From Leptobrachium leishanense (lineage: Eukaryota > Chordata > Amphibia > Anura > Megophryidae): a stretch of 64,000 nt of DNA. The stretch spans positions 97,313,204 through 97,377,203 of the forward strand of contig CM019069.1 of NCBI GenBank assembly GCA_009667805.1, in the 5' to 3' direction. Within the stretch, counting starts at the first letter, position 1. Each line of letters opens with the position of its first letter. A program made the position numbers and the translations under genes. Under the pieces are notes generated by a model. That model searched no databases. It had not been told where the DNA came from and saw only the letters and a list, made by a program, of their open reading frames with translations. Shown here piece after piece: positions 1 to 10,246 of this stretch.

Positions 1-360
1 TATAGGAGGTTTCACTGCCACCCATCAAGGGGTCTCACTGATTTATAAGAGGTTTCACTGCCACCCATCAAAGGGTCTCACTGATTTATAAGAGGTTTCA
101 CTGCCGCCCATCAAGGGGTCTCACTGCATTTTAGGAGGTTTCTGCGAATTGTAATCTGTGTCTTGTCACTGTTGCCAGCTATCAGGGGGTCCTATTAGGG
201 GGTCTCACTGACTTGTAGCAGATTTCTGCGAATCGTAGTTTGTGTCTTGTCACTGGCACCCATCAGGGGGTCTCAATGATTTATAGGAGGTTTCTGCGAA
301 TTGTAATCTGTGTCTTGTCACTGGCTGCCAGCTATCAGGGCGTCTCACTGAGTTATACCA
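1..360 (+). repeat. 5' subterminal tandem repeats of the hAT element
   Basis: Units begin TATA(G/A)(G/A)GAGGTTTC. The first three are spaced 43 bases apart (starts near 1, 44 and 87), each with CACCCATCAAGGGGTCTCAC-like cores. Later units are longer because they include a segment around CTGTGTCTTGTCACTG. The same family lies in opposite orientation at 55060-55610. Subterminal repeats in hAT elements often bind the transposase; that role is inference here. Confidence 0.8.
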
Positions 361-437
361 GAGTTCTGTAAATCTTTAATCTTTATACCAGAGTTGAATC
401 AGAGTTCTGTATATATTTAATCTATAAATCCCTCACC

Positions 438-3400
438 ATATCTGAAAGAACAAAAAGGACAGGCAGACGCTCCCAGACACAGATAAGAGGGCAAGCAGCC
501 CCTGTGTCGGGAGGCTGTGCCTCTGGTCGTGGTGGACGTGGTACATCCTCTGCAGGGGCACGCTTGTCCTTTATGAATGGTGCTGGCCGTCTTCTTAACC
601 TGCAGCAACATACAGAGGATTTGGTGGATTGGCTAGCCAGGCCATACTCATTCTCCGAGTCCTCTGCCAGCCAGGCTTCTAGTGCTTTACAGTCCACCTC
701 AGCTGCCAAAGCATCTAATGCAGCCTCCATGTCCACAGCTACTCCTGCCGTAGCCTCGCTATCACACACGGAGGAGTCAGCTGAATTGTTTGATCATAGG
801 AGAAACAAAAACCTCCACAAGGGAGGTAAACAATCACCCCACCCCAAAGTAACAGTTCACTCCGGGCATGGACAGTGTCCATGCCCGGAGCTGAATTGTT
901 TGACTACAATGACAGTGACATGCTGCTTGAGGATGCGCAGCAACTACAGTGCTCTGATTCAATCTCTGAGGTTGAGCAAGGGAGTATAAGCAACCTAGAG
1001 GAAGGGGGTGCCAGGGATGACACACAAATAACTGGCACTCATGTTGCCCCAGCAGCTGCAGCATACTGCCATGTTGGCTCCAGTGACGAGGAGATAGGGG
1101 TGAAGATGACATTTTGATGATGAGGTCACTGACTCCACCTGGGTGCCAGATCGAACTGAGGAATCAAGTGAGGAGGAGGGGAGGAGGAGGAGGGCACAGC
1201 AAACATGAGGCACAACATCTCTGTGACCAACCGTAGCACTAGCCAGTCCAAGGCATCAGATGTCAAGCTGCTCCGGTGCAGAGCGCTGTTGTCTCAAAGA
1301 ACACATGCAGGAACTCTGCTGTCTGGGAGTTCTTTAAGAAATGTGCAGCAGACCCCACCGTTGCTATTTGTAATCTATGTTAGAGGAGGCTGAAGCGTGG
1401 ATAAACACCGGACACTTGGGTACCACGTGCTTGAGGCGACATATGACCACCCGCCATGCATCCCGTTGGCGCAAAAATTGCGTAGGTCCTCCTCATCTGT
1501 CTCTACCACCCACTGTATGTCCTGCCATGTCATTGCCTACAACCTCCACTGACAGGGATCTACTACAGTAATGGATGTACCAGGTCCTCTCACAATGTGA
1601 CATCCTCCAGCAGTTGAAGAATACGCAGTCAGATTACGTTGCCGCAGCTGCTGCAGCGTAAGAAAAAATCTAGTCCCAACATCCCCAAGCACAGCATCTA
1701 AATGCCAGCTTAGCAAAATTACTCGCATTGCAGCTGCTGCCTTTCCAGCTGGTGGACTCTGCTCCCTTCCGTGAATTTGCTGAATGTGCTGTACCACAGT
1801 GGCAGGTTCCAAAACGCCATTACTTTTCACGCAAGGCCATTCCAGCACTATACCAGCACGTGGAAGAACAATGTTATCCAGTCATTGGGAAAGGCAGTCC
1901 AGCAACAAGGTGCATGTGACTTTAGACATGTGGTCCAGCAAGCATGGGACAGGGTCGTTACATTTCCTTCACGGCACACTGGGTAACTCTGATTGCAGCT
2001 GGGAGGGATCCAAGACAGGGCTCTGTGCTTGAGCTTGTTCATCCACCACGCCTCCAGAAAGCTGCTTGTATGAGGTCTGTCTGCTCCACCACCACCACCT
2101 CTCCCTCTTCCTCCTCCTCCTCCTTCTCTGTCTCTGGCGAAGTATCAGTCAAACCGAGCCTGACAGAGTCTACGCAATGGCTCTCAAGCAAAAGAAGCAT
2201 ACTGTGCTTGAGCTGGTTGTTTGGAGCCACACTGGGCCAAATTCTGTCAGCTCTGCAGGGCCAGGTTGCAGAGATGGTTAACACCACGCCAGCTTGAGCT
2301 GGGAATGATCGTCTGTGATAATGGCAGCAACTTCTCTCCCCCTACGCAAGGGTAAACTTTGATCGGCATGTAGCCAAGCTAAATCTAGTACAGCGTTTCC
2401 TAACCAAGTACCCAGGGCTGCCAGAGGTCTCAGGCCAGAAAAGTCTGCAGCACTTCATCAGTCAAGCGTTCGCAGAAATTCAAAGAGAATTCCTTCCCAC
2501 AAACTGTCTGATCTGTGACATGCTCACCAGGTGGAACTCGACATTAGCAATGCTGCAGCGTCTGCACAAGCAGCAGAGGGCCATCACGAGTACCTGTGTG
2601 AGTATGGCACAAGGACAGGTTCAGGTCAACTTGTTCCCCCCCCCCGCAGTGGCTGATGATCAAGGATGCATGCACTGTACTGTCACCATTTGAGGAGGCA
2701 TGAGGATGGTGAGCAGGGACAGTGCATGCATCAGTGTCACAATTCCTTTAGTGTTCCTGCTGGAGCACACTCTGCGGTGAATTATAGATGTGGCTCTAGA
2801 GGCAGAGAGCGGGAGGAAGAGGAGGCCTTCCCTAGCTCTCAGGCCCCAGTCTTTCACAGACAGCATTCCAGCGGGTCCTACTCAGATCAGACAGGAGGAG
2901 GAAGAGGAGGAATATTTAAATAGTGGGGGCATTGAAGGTGGGGATTCCTCAAGAGAGGGTTTTGTGTGCCCAGAAACAGAAGGGCTAGTGCGTGGCTGGG
3001 AGGAGGAAGTGCACGATACGGTCATCCTCATTGACCAGGAAGACTCGGAAGCTAATGCCACCACCAACCTACGCTGCATGGGCTCCCTAATAATGCAAAG
3101 CCTGCTAAAGGACCCCAGGATTCGTGCTATCAAGGAGAGGGATCATTACTGGTTGGCAACCCTTCTTGATCCACGATACAAGGGTAAATTTCCAGAGCTC
3201 ATCCTGCCCGCACAGAGGGAGCACAGGATGAAAAAACTTGAGGACGCTCTAAAGCGACTCTTTTGTAACACCTTTCCAGGCACTGGTAGATTACCAAGTG
3301 CTGACACAAGTGCTTCTGAGGCTGCGGATGATCAGAGGAATAGTGGTGAAGGCCAGGGCCGCTTGACTGATGCATTTTTAAATTTTTTTAGTCCACGACG

Positions 3401-3747
3401 CCCAGGGACGTCAAATGTAGGCACCCATTGCCAGCGTCTTCACCATATGGTGCAGGACTACCTAGGGGCAAGGGCAGACCTGGATACCTTTCCAGCAGAT
3501 GATCCACTGGCTTTACTGGGTGTTGAGATTGGATCACTGGCCAGAACTTAGCCAATATGCTATGCAGCTACTAGGTTGCCCTTCATCCAGCGTGCTTTCT
3601 GAAAGGACGTTCAGTTCCGCTGGAGGTTTTGTCACAGACAAAAGAGTGCGTCTGTCCACCGACTCTGTAGACCGGCTGACATTTATAAAAATGAATCAGT
3701 TCTGGATCACCAGCTATCAACCCCCTGATGCTGACGTAACGGAATAG
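438..3747 (+). pseudogene. hAT transposase with BED zinc finger, decayed (copy 1)
   Basis: A cut-and-paste transposase remnant. Comparison with the second copy shows the start codon has become ATA at 438-440. The N-terminal part (438-1200) is low complexity, rich in Ser, Ala and acidic residues. A BED-type zinc finger follows near 1325-1475 (FKKCAADPT, then CLRRHMTTRHAS). The RNase-H-like body with its large insertion is broken by frameshifts and stops between 1560 and 2780. A longer open stretch (2790-3551) covers the second half of the body, and 3499-3747 holds the hAT C-terminal dimerisation domain (LLGCPSSSVLSERTFSSAGG, then DSVDRLTFIKMN), ending at TAG 3745-3747. The frame changes near 3500-3550. 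Family assignment rests on the BED finger plus the dimerisation motif. Confidence 0.85.
779..903. repeat. 110-bp insertion bounded by 15-bp direct repeats, with a hairpin
   Basis: AGCTGAATTGTTTGA occurs at 779-793 and again at 889-903. The second hAT copy (near 54610-54630) has this point only once and lacks the 110 bases between. The inserted stretch ends with an inverted repeat at 860-890, arms of 14 bases around a 3-base loop (CTCCGGGCATGGAC and its complement). Confidence 0.8.
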
Positions 3748-3790
3748 ATCGGGGATGTCTTCTGCATTCACAAAACCTCCAGCACTGAAC

Positions 3791-4920
3791 TCTTCCACAA
3801 TACCACAAAAGGGTTACGGTATGAATGTACTTGCTGCCATGAAAGGCGCAATATTTGGCTGCACTGACGCCTGTGCCAGATTTATATCATTTAAATTTTT
3901 TGAACCGCAGGGTTCAACCCTGCACTCTTCCACAATACCACAAAAGGGTTACGGTGTGAATGCACTTGCTGCCATGAAAGGCGCAATATTTGGCTGCACT
4001 GACGCCTTGACCAGAATCATATATTTTTATTATAGGACCACATGGTCCACCCCTGCATTCTTCCACAATACTACAGAGGGGTTACTGTATGATGATACTT
4101 GCTGGCCTGGCAGTCTTGCACCAAAGGCAGAATATCTGGGTGCACTGACGCCTTTACCAGATGCATATCTTTTTAATATAGGACCGCAAGGTTCACCCCT
4201 GCATTCTTCCACAATACTACAGAGGGGTTACTGTATGGTGATACTTGCTGGCCTGGCAGTCTGGCACCAAAGGCACAATATCTGGGTGCACTGACGCCCA
4301 TTAACAGATAAAAAAAAACTTTTCAATATAGGACCACATGGTCCACCCCTGTATTCTTCCACAATACTACAGAGGGGTTACTGTATGATGATACTTGCTA
4401 GCCTGGCAGACTTGCACCAAAGGCACAATATCTGGGTGCACTGACGCCTTGACCAGAATCATATCTTTTTAATATAGGACCGCAAGGTTCACCCCTGCAT
4501 TCTTCCACAATACTACAGAGGGGTTACTGTATGATGATACTTGCTGGCCTGGCACCAAAGGCACAATATCTGGGTGCACTGACGCCCATTACCAGATAAA
4601 AAACCTTTCAATATAGGACCACATGGTCCACCCCATGCATTCTTCCACAATACTACAGAGGGGTTACTGTATGATGATACTTGCTGGCCTGGCAGTCTTG
4701 CACCAAAGGCAGAATATCTGGGTGCACTGACGCCTTTACCAGATGCATATCTTTTTCATATAGGACCGCAAGGTTCACCCCTGCATTCTTCCACAATACC
4801 ACAGAGGGGTTACTGTATGATAGTACTTGCAGGCCTGGCACCAAAAGCACAATATTTGGGTGCACTGCCACTGACACCTGTATCAGATTCATATCCTCAG
4901 AGGGGTTACTGTGTGACGGC
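3791..4920 (+). repeat. Eight-unit tandem array in the hAT 3' region
   Basis: The word TCTTCCACAATAC starts units at 3791, 3926, 4059, 4205, 4355, 4501, 4641 and 4787, so periods run from 133 to 150 bases. Each unit also has GAGGGGTTACTGT, a TGCACTGACGCC segment and a GGACC(G/A)CA(A/T)GGT segment. The array lies just after the transposase stop. The other hAT copy has only about three units (51340-51720). Short open frames here are by-products of the repeat. Confidence 0.9.
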
Positions 4921-5984
4921 ACTGTTGGGGACGCTAAAGGACCAATTTTGAAGCACCTATTGTTACTTTCATCCAAAGCCTGCATAAGTTTCACAATAAT
5001 TTAGCCAAAAAAATCAGTAAACATTTGCTGCGTGTCCGAAAATGTCTCCTCTTTTCATACAGACTGCCGCCCCAAGCAGTTGTTTATGGATAGAATAAAG
5101 GAAAAGCATTTATCGTCATTCGAAACATCATTTTTTTGGTTTTAAGTGTTTCTATACATCCTACAAATCCGCCACTTCACGGGCAGGTTATGGGGACCTC
5201 CTAGGCACGATATTTGAAGGAATTTTTCGTTTTTATTTTTAACCCTTATTTCATGGAAAACTCACTGTCCCTTTAAAAACGTATTTTTTTAAACTTTTTG
5301 TCCTTGTTTCCTGTCCCCCAGGGCACTACCCGGACCCCCATACACCTTTTATGGCAAATATGTAGCATATATGCCCTCTTGGAGGGCACTCTAAAAACCG
5401 AATTTTCAGCCCCATTGACTTGCATGGGGTTCGGGTTCAGGTTCGGACCCGAACATTTGGAAAAATTCGGGTTCGGGCCCGAACCGAACTCGGGGGGTGT
5501 TCGGCTCATCCCTAATCGGAACAAATATACTTAATCTATTTTCATGCTTAATTATACCACCAGGAGATCTCCCCCAACAGACACAATCAACACCTTATTA
5601 GATAATTAAACATTATAAATATATACATACATATCATAAATATATATCTACGATATTATATAACATAAAATAAGATGGATCCCTGCCTATAAATATTTTT
5701 ATCTCACTTTTCTAATGGGTATTGGTACATTTATAGCAATAATAACAGGGCTCGAGTCCTGCGGGAACGGCTGTGGCCCGAGTCCGAAACGATTGAGCAG
5801 GTCGCCGCCGCACATTGCTGGCGGCCGCGTGCTTCCTGCTACGAACAGCCGCTGCTAGGAAGTGCAGCCGCTCGCCTGGGATCTAACAGCCAGCCGCAAT
5901 CCCGCAAGATCGCGGCAGGCTGTTTCAATGTGCGGCCGCAGCCTGCATCGTTTTGGGCCCACAGAGAGGTGAGCTGAGCTGCTG

Positions 5985-6655
5985 GGGGCAATAATATCCC
6001 TGAGAGCTGGGACATTATCCATGAGACTTGGGACATATCCATGAGACCTGGGGCATATCCATGAGACCTGGGGCATTATCCATGAGACCTGGGGCATATC
6101 CATGAGACCTGCGGCATTATCCATGAGACCTGCGGCAATTGTTCATGAGACCTGGGGGCATATCCATGAGACCTGGGGCATATCCATGAGAGCTGGGGCA
6201 TTATCCATGAGAGCTGGGGCATTATCCATGAGACCTGGGGCATATCCATGAGACCTGGGGCATATCCATGAGAGCTGGGGCATTATCTATGAAACCTGGG
6301 GCATATCCATGAGAGCTGGGGCATTATCCATGAGAGCTGGGGCATTATCCATGAGACCTGGGGCATATCCATGAGAGCTGGGGCATTATCCATGAGAGCT
6401 GGGGCATATCCATGAGAGCAAGGGACATATCTATGAGAGCTGGGGCATATCCATGAGAGCTGGGGGGGGGCATATCCATGTGAACTGGGGCAATATATAC
6501 CCATATGAGCTGGGGTCAATAATATCCATGTGAACTGGGGGCAATTATATCCATGTGAACTGGGGCAAATATATCCATGTGAGCTGGGGGGCAACATATA
6601 CCCATATGAGCTGGGGCAAATATATCCATGTGAGATGGGGGCAAATATATCCATA
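5985..6655 (+). repeat. Minisatellite A (about 20-22 bp unit) inside the hAT element
   Basis: The unit resembles ATCCATGAGACCTGGGGCAT, with alternation between ATATCC and ATTATCC and between GACC and GAGC. More than twenty units run to about 6480, followed by longer variants with CCATGTGAACTGGGG. Open frames across it are artefacts of the repeat. Confidence 0.9.
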
Positions 6656-6659
6656 TAAC

Positions 6660-6895
6660 CAATGCTGGGTATATTATTCTGGGGCTCAGTGCTGTGTATA
6701 TTATTTTGGAGGCTCAGTGCTGTGCATATTATTCTGGGGGTCCAGTGCTGGGTATATTATTCTGGAGGCTCAGTGCTGTGTATATTATTCTGGGGGTTCA
6801 GTGTTGTGTATGTTATTCTGGGGGGTCTAGTGCCTGTGTATGTAATTCTGGGGGTCTGTGCCTGTGTATATAATTCTGGGGGTCTGTGCCTGGAT
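6660..6895 (+). repeat. Minisatellite B (about 28-30 bp unit) inside the hAT element
   Basis: Each unit contains TATTATTCTGGGGG and CAGTGCTGTG. About eight units are present, followed by a TA-rich microsatellite (6896-6950). The hydrophobic peptide it seems to encode is not a gene. Confidence 0.9.
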
Positions 6896-7266
6896 AGATA
6901 TATATGTATGTGATATATATATATGTATGTGATATATATATATATTATATAAAACGCCTTAGTCCAGTTGCCAAAATCACAAGTATACCTGTACGTAGTG
7001 ATACCTTTCACTGATCAGTATAGTTTCCAGTTTACACTCTTGAAAGCTTGTCTTTTAAATGTAATGTTAACCCAATAAAAATGGTATCACCACGTACTGC
7101 CATACTCGTGATATATATTTTTTTTCTTCAGGTAATAGGGGTTGTGGAATTCGTGGGTGAGTTCCCTCACTTTTTTTTCCCAGGACTTGACCCCTGAATA
7201 ATAATAATTACATATCCCTAATAATCCTATAAAAGGTGTGATAGCTATAAATTATTAAAAAATCTC

Positions 7267-7417
7267 TACCAAAGGTATTAATGGAAAAGTGTGTTGTTGC
7301 TTTTTGCTGATGACACAAAGATTTGCAACAGGGTTGATGTTCCTTGAGGGATCAGCCAAATGGCAAATGATTTAGGTAAACTAAATAAATGGTCAGAGTT
7401 GTGGCGGTTGTCGAGCT
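7267..7417 (+). mobile_element. CR1-type LINE fragment with RT motif C
   Basis: A short + strand stretch matching the minus-strand CR1 at 15928-16922. It encodes the reverse transcriptase motif FADDTKICN followed by MANDLGKLNKWSELW-like sequence, with small indels. It is cut off abruptly at about 7417, where an L2-type fragment begins. Confidence 0.75.
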
Positions 7418-7700
7418 AAATTTGCTGTCGCTGGAATCTAGACGAACCCCTCACCTTTCCAACCTAGTGTTTAAGAGATTTTCTGGGAAGCTACCACCCT
7501 ACCTTAATAGGCTGCTTCCCCTAGCAGTTCCCTCATCCAATTACTTCCGATCCAGCACCTTACTTGCAATACCATAATACAAAAAGAAAGTGGCTCGATC
7601 CTCATTTTCCTACAGAGCACCGCAATTATGGTATAACCTCCCAGACGCTATCAAATCTTCCCCCAGTCTTAAGTCACTCGAGATCTCTATTAATATACCT
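7418..7700 (+). mobile_element. L2-type LINE, 3' end of ORF2
   Basis: The translation over 7420-7680 reads SNLVFKRFSGKLPPYLNRLL, then APQLWYNLPDAIKSSPSLKS, the C-terminal signature of L2-clade ORF2 proteins. A related minus-strand copy lies at 14545-15400. There is at least one stop, near 7577. The 3' end is replaced by the tail of a CR1 in the opposite orientation. Confidence 0.75.
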
Positions 7701-8231
7701 CATAGTTTCATAGTTACATTGGCTGAAAAAAGACATGCCTCTCACAAATCACCTACTGCTGTTGATCCAAAAGAAGGCAAAATACCCAGTCTGAAGCACT
7801 CACCAATATGCAACACACTGGGAAAAAATTCCTTCTTGACCCCAGAATGGCAGTCAGATTTCTCCTTGGATCAAGATGCTTACCCACATATTAAATATTA
7901 TAACCATTAATATTCGGTATCTGCAGGAAGTCATCCAGTCGTATTTTAAAAGTCTGTACAGTCTCTGACCCAACCACCTCAACAGGCAGAGATCTCCACA
8001 GCTTTATTGTTCTCACTGTAAAATAACCATTCCTATGCTTTAGGCCGAATTTCCTTTCATCTAGGGTGGCCTTGTGTCCTGTGTATAGTCCTGTTAATGA
8101 ATAGGTTTCCAGACAATGGTTTATAATATTTATATAAAGTTATCAGATCCCCTCTAAGGCACCGTTTCTCTAAACTAAACAGATATAAAGTTGTTAGTCT
8201 TTCCTCATAACTTAAACCTTCATTCCCCTTA

Positions 8232-9360
8232 TTAATTTAGTCGCCCATCTCTGCACTTTTCTACCACTAAATTATCCTTTCTTAAGACAGGTGCCCAAAA
8301 TTGCACGGCATATTCAAGGTGCGGTCTTACCATTAATTTATACAGAGGCAAAATTATGTTTTCATCCCGAGAGTGAATTCCCCTTTTAATGCATGCCAAT
8401 ACCTTGCTGGCCTTGGCAGCTGCTGTTTGACATTGCACAGTGTTACTTAATTTGAAGTTTATGATTATTCCCAAATCCTTCTCCTACTTTGATTTCCCTA
8501 ACTCCGTACCATTTAGGGTATAAGTTGCTTGTGTGTTCTTCACTCCAAAGTGCATAACTTTGCATTTATCTACATTAAATTTTATCTGCCATTTAAGTGC
8601 CCAGTCCCCCAATCGATCTAAATCCCTCTGCAGCGAAGTAACATCCTGTTCACAGTTTATTACTTTTCCTAGTTTTGTGTCATCTGCAAACACTGATACA
8701 TGACTTTCAATGTCTATCCCAAGGTAATTTATAAATAAAATGAATAGAATTGGTCCTATAAAAGACCCCTGAGGGACATCACTTGCCACTGATGTCCATC
8801 TTGAAAATGTACCATTTATGACCACTCTCGGTACCCTATCTTTTAGCCAGTTCTCTATCCAAGAACAAGTATTTTCATCTAGACCAATTTTTTCTTAATT
8901 TAAATAGTAACCTCTTGTGTGGAACTGTGTCAAAAGCTTTGGCAAATCCAAGTAGATCACATCCACTGCGGCCCCCTGATCTATACTTCTACTAATTTCT
9001 CATAGAACGCAATTAGGTTAGTCTGACATGATCTGCGTTTCATAAAACCATGCTGATTTTTGCTAATTACTTTATACCTCCCAATAAATTCCTGAATATT
9101 ATCCCTTAGCAACCCCTCAAATACTTTCCCAGCTACAGATGTTAAGCTCACAGGTCTATAATTCCCAGGCACAAATTTTAAACCTTTCATAAATATAGGG
9201 ACCACGTCAGTTTTTATCCAATCCTCTGGTACAAATTCCAGAAAAGAATCTTGAAAGATTAAGAACAGAGGTTTACATAATTCAACACATAGCTCCTGCA
9301 CCCTCAGTACTCGCGGGTGAATTCCATCCGGCCCTGGGGCTTTATTCACATTCACTTTCA
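8232..9360 (-). pseudogene. CR1 reverse transcriptase, broken (copy A)
   Basis: Remnant of the ORF2 protein that copies LINE RNA by target-primed reverse transcription. Read from 9360 downward it shows APGPDGIHPRVL, VPEDWIKTDVVPIF, NYRPVSLTSVAGKVFEG and a SCQTNLIAFYE segment, then a frame change near 8980. It resumes with DVPQGSFIGPILF (motif B; the family has SGVPQGS) and VSVFADDTKLGKV (motif C, both Asp kept). The thumb region continues in 8232-8474 ([31 protein letters not shown]). At least three frame breaks make it inactive. Confidence 0.85.
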
Positions 9361-9538
9361 AGGTTATTCAGAGAGTGGTGAAAAGCAGGAGAAAGACTGG
9401 AGAATGGAAAATTTTAGGTCAAAATAGCCGATATGGAAAGTGAGATGAATGGGAGAATTTTTCTGGTTTGGATATTTTGAGCTAGGATTTTCCGTTCTCC
9501 AGTAGTTCTCCTGCTTTTCACCTCTCTTTGAATAACCC
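9361..9538. mobile_element. Harbinger-like inverted-repeat element (178 bp)
   Basis: It interrupts the CR1 with a 3-bp duplication, TCA at 9358-9360 and 9539-9541. The ends are AGGTTATTCAGAGAG and the complement of CTCTCTTTGAATAACCC, and the inverted repeats extend about 35 bases inward (GTGAAAAGCAGGAGAA and its complement). A 3-bp duplication with (G)GGTTATTC ends fits the PIF/Harbinger group; the group is inferred. Confidence 0.75.
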
Positions 9539-9609
9539 TCATTGTTTAATTTCTGCAAAACCTTGTCCTGAGTCAACCAGTCACTTTTTATTAGTAAGTA
9601 TTTATCAAT

Positions 9610-9778
9610 GGGTTATTCAAAGCGAATCAAAAAGTCACCGCATGTTCGGTGACTTTTCGTTCTCTTCAATTCGGTGCGATTTGGCGATTCCATTTTGGTG
9701 ACCTAGCGGTGTATTCAGCAAACACCACAGGGCCGTCGTAGTGCAGGGAAAAGTCGCCGCTACCCTGTTTGAATAATC
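9610..9778. mobile_element. Second Harbinger-like inverted-repeat element
   Basis: It starts GGGTTATTCAAAGCG and ends CCCTGTTTGAATAATC, an imperfect inverted pair. GTCACCG and GGTGAC words recur inside. No clean target duplication is seen on the right, so the right edge is approximate. Confidence 0.55.
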
Positions 9779-9889
9779 TTCTCCATTTTTTAAATTTTAT
9801 TTTATTTTAATTAAGCTGATACAGTTTTTGCATTTGATACAAATGAAAATATATAAATCAATTAGTTTTGTAGGCTGTTGGGAAGCAAC

Positions 9890-10245
9890 ACATGTATCAA
9901 ACTGTTTCAATTTACGTGATCCTCTGTTACGTCAGTTCTAGATTGAATGAAAGTTTCAGGCTTGGACGTTCGGCCCAGGTGATGAGTCAATTGTCTTGTT
10001 CGTTAAAGTGTATAAATGTTGTTTAAGTCATGTGTACACTGACCTTGATAAAGGCTCAGCCTGAGCCGAAACGTCGGACCTATGTATTTTAATCTTTTGA
10101 TTTAATAAAGTTTTTGTTTTTTTATCTTAGCAAGACCCAGAGTGCATCTCCTTTTGTCTGCATATATTATTAATTGAGATCTCTGCACCAGGCACTTATT
10201 GGAGTTGTTGGAGAGTGCTGGACCCATTGGTGTGTATATATATAT
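9890..10245 (+). mobile_element. Penelope-like terminal unit, relic
   Basis: This stretch carries a degenerate hammerhead-like fold at 10036-10075, then AATAAAG and a segment with GAGTGCATCTCC and GTGCTGGACC near its end. Hammerhead motifs in Penelope-like retroelements lie in such terminal repeats. No coding part is present. Assignment depends on the ribozyme-like fold and general layout and is tentative. A Tc1 element follows directly. Confidence 0.5.
10036..10075 (+). ncRNA. Hammerhead ribozyme relic
   Basis: The order is TTGATAAA (in place of CTGATGA), a 6-bp stem GGCTCA/TGAGCC, then GAAA, a very short third stem (ACGT) and C, with GGACC pairing partly with the upstream GACC. The A at the G8 position would be expected to abolish cleavage. 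Compare the intact core at 17790-17834. Confidence 0.5.
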
Positions 10246-10246
10246 A

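Larger units (their letters stand above)
1..5514 (+). mobile_element. BED-finger hAT DNA transposon, copy 1 (5' end outside window)
   Basis: A hAT-superfamily element read on the + strand. It matches, part by part, the complete minus-strand copy at 50792-55890: 5' subterminal tandem repeats, a long decayed transposase gene, a 3' tandem array and a terminal region rich in TTCGG/CCGAA words. The right terminus reads GGCTCATCCCTA at 5503-5514; the other copy ends with the reverse complement of GGCTCATCACTA. The window starts inside the 5' repeats, so the left terminus and the target duplication cannot be seen. It moves by cut-and-paste when a transposase is supplied; this copy is dead. Confidence 0.85.
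5746..7196 (+). mobile_element. Non-autonomous hAT element with two internal minisatellites (complete)
   Basis: The element is bounded by a perfect 8-bp target duplication, AATAATAA at 5738-5745 and 7197-7204. Its ends are inverted: CAGGGCTCGAGTCCTG on the left, and CAGGGGTCAAGTCCTG as the complement of the right end. An 8-bp duplication with CAGGG termini fits the hAT superfamily. It has no transposase gene. The interior is GC-rich for 240 bases, followed by two tandem arrays and an AT microsatellite. A second, truncated and inverted copy lies at 18080-19214. Confidence 0.9.
7701..9609 (-). mobile_element. CR1-type LINE, 5'-truncated (group B, copy A)
   Basis: The 3' UTR (7701-7920, with TTGGCTGAAAAAAGACATGC) is shared with copies at 42655, 47256 and 61520. 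Upstream on the minus strand are the end of ORF2 and most of the RT. The element is interrupted by a 178-bp inverted-repeat element at 9361-9538 and stops near 9609 at another such element. EN and ORF1 are absent. Confidence 0.85.

Noticed and set aside
1..360. CRISPR-like array
   Set aside because: Units are contiguous repeats with no distinct spacers, lie in a eukaryotic transposon and match the ends of the second copy.
6283..7011. Repetitive tyrosine- and proline-rich open frames on both strands, looking like secreted or membrane repeat proteins
   Set aside because: They are translations of the two minisatellites; the same repeats give open frames in several frames of both strands, and there is no start context or conserved domain.
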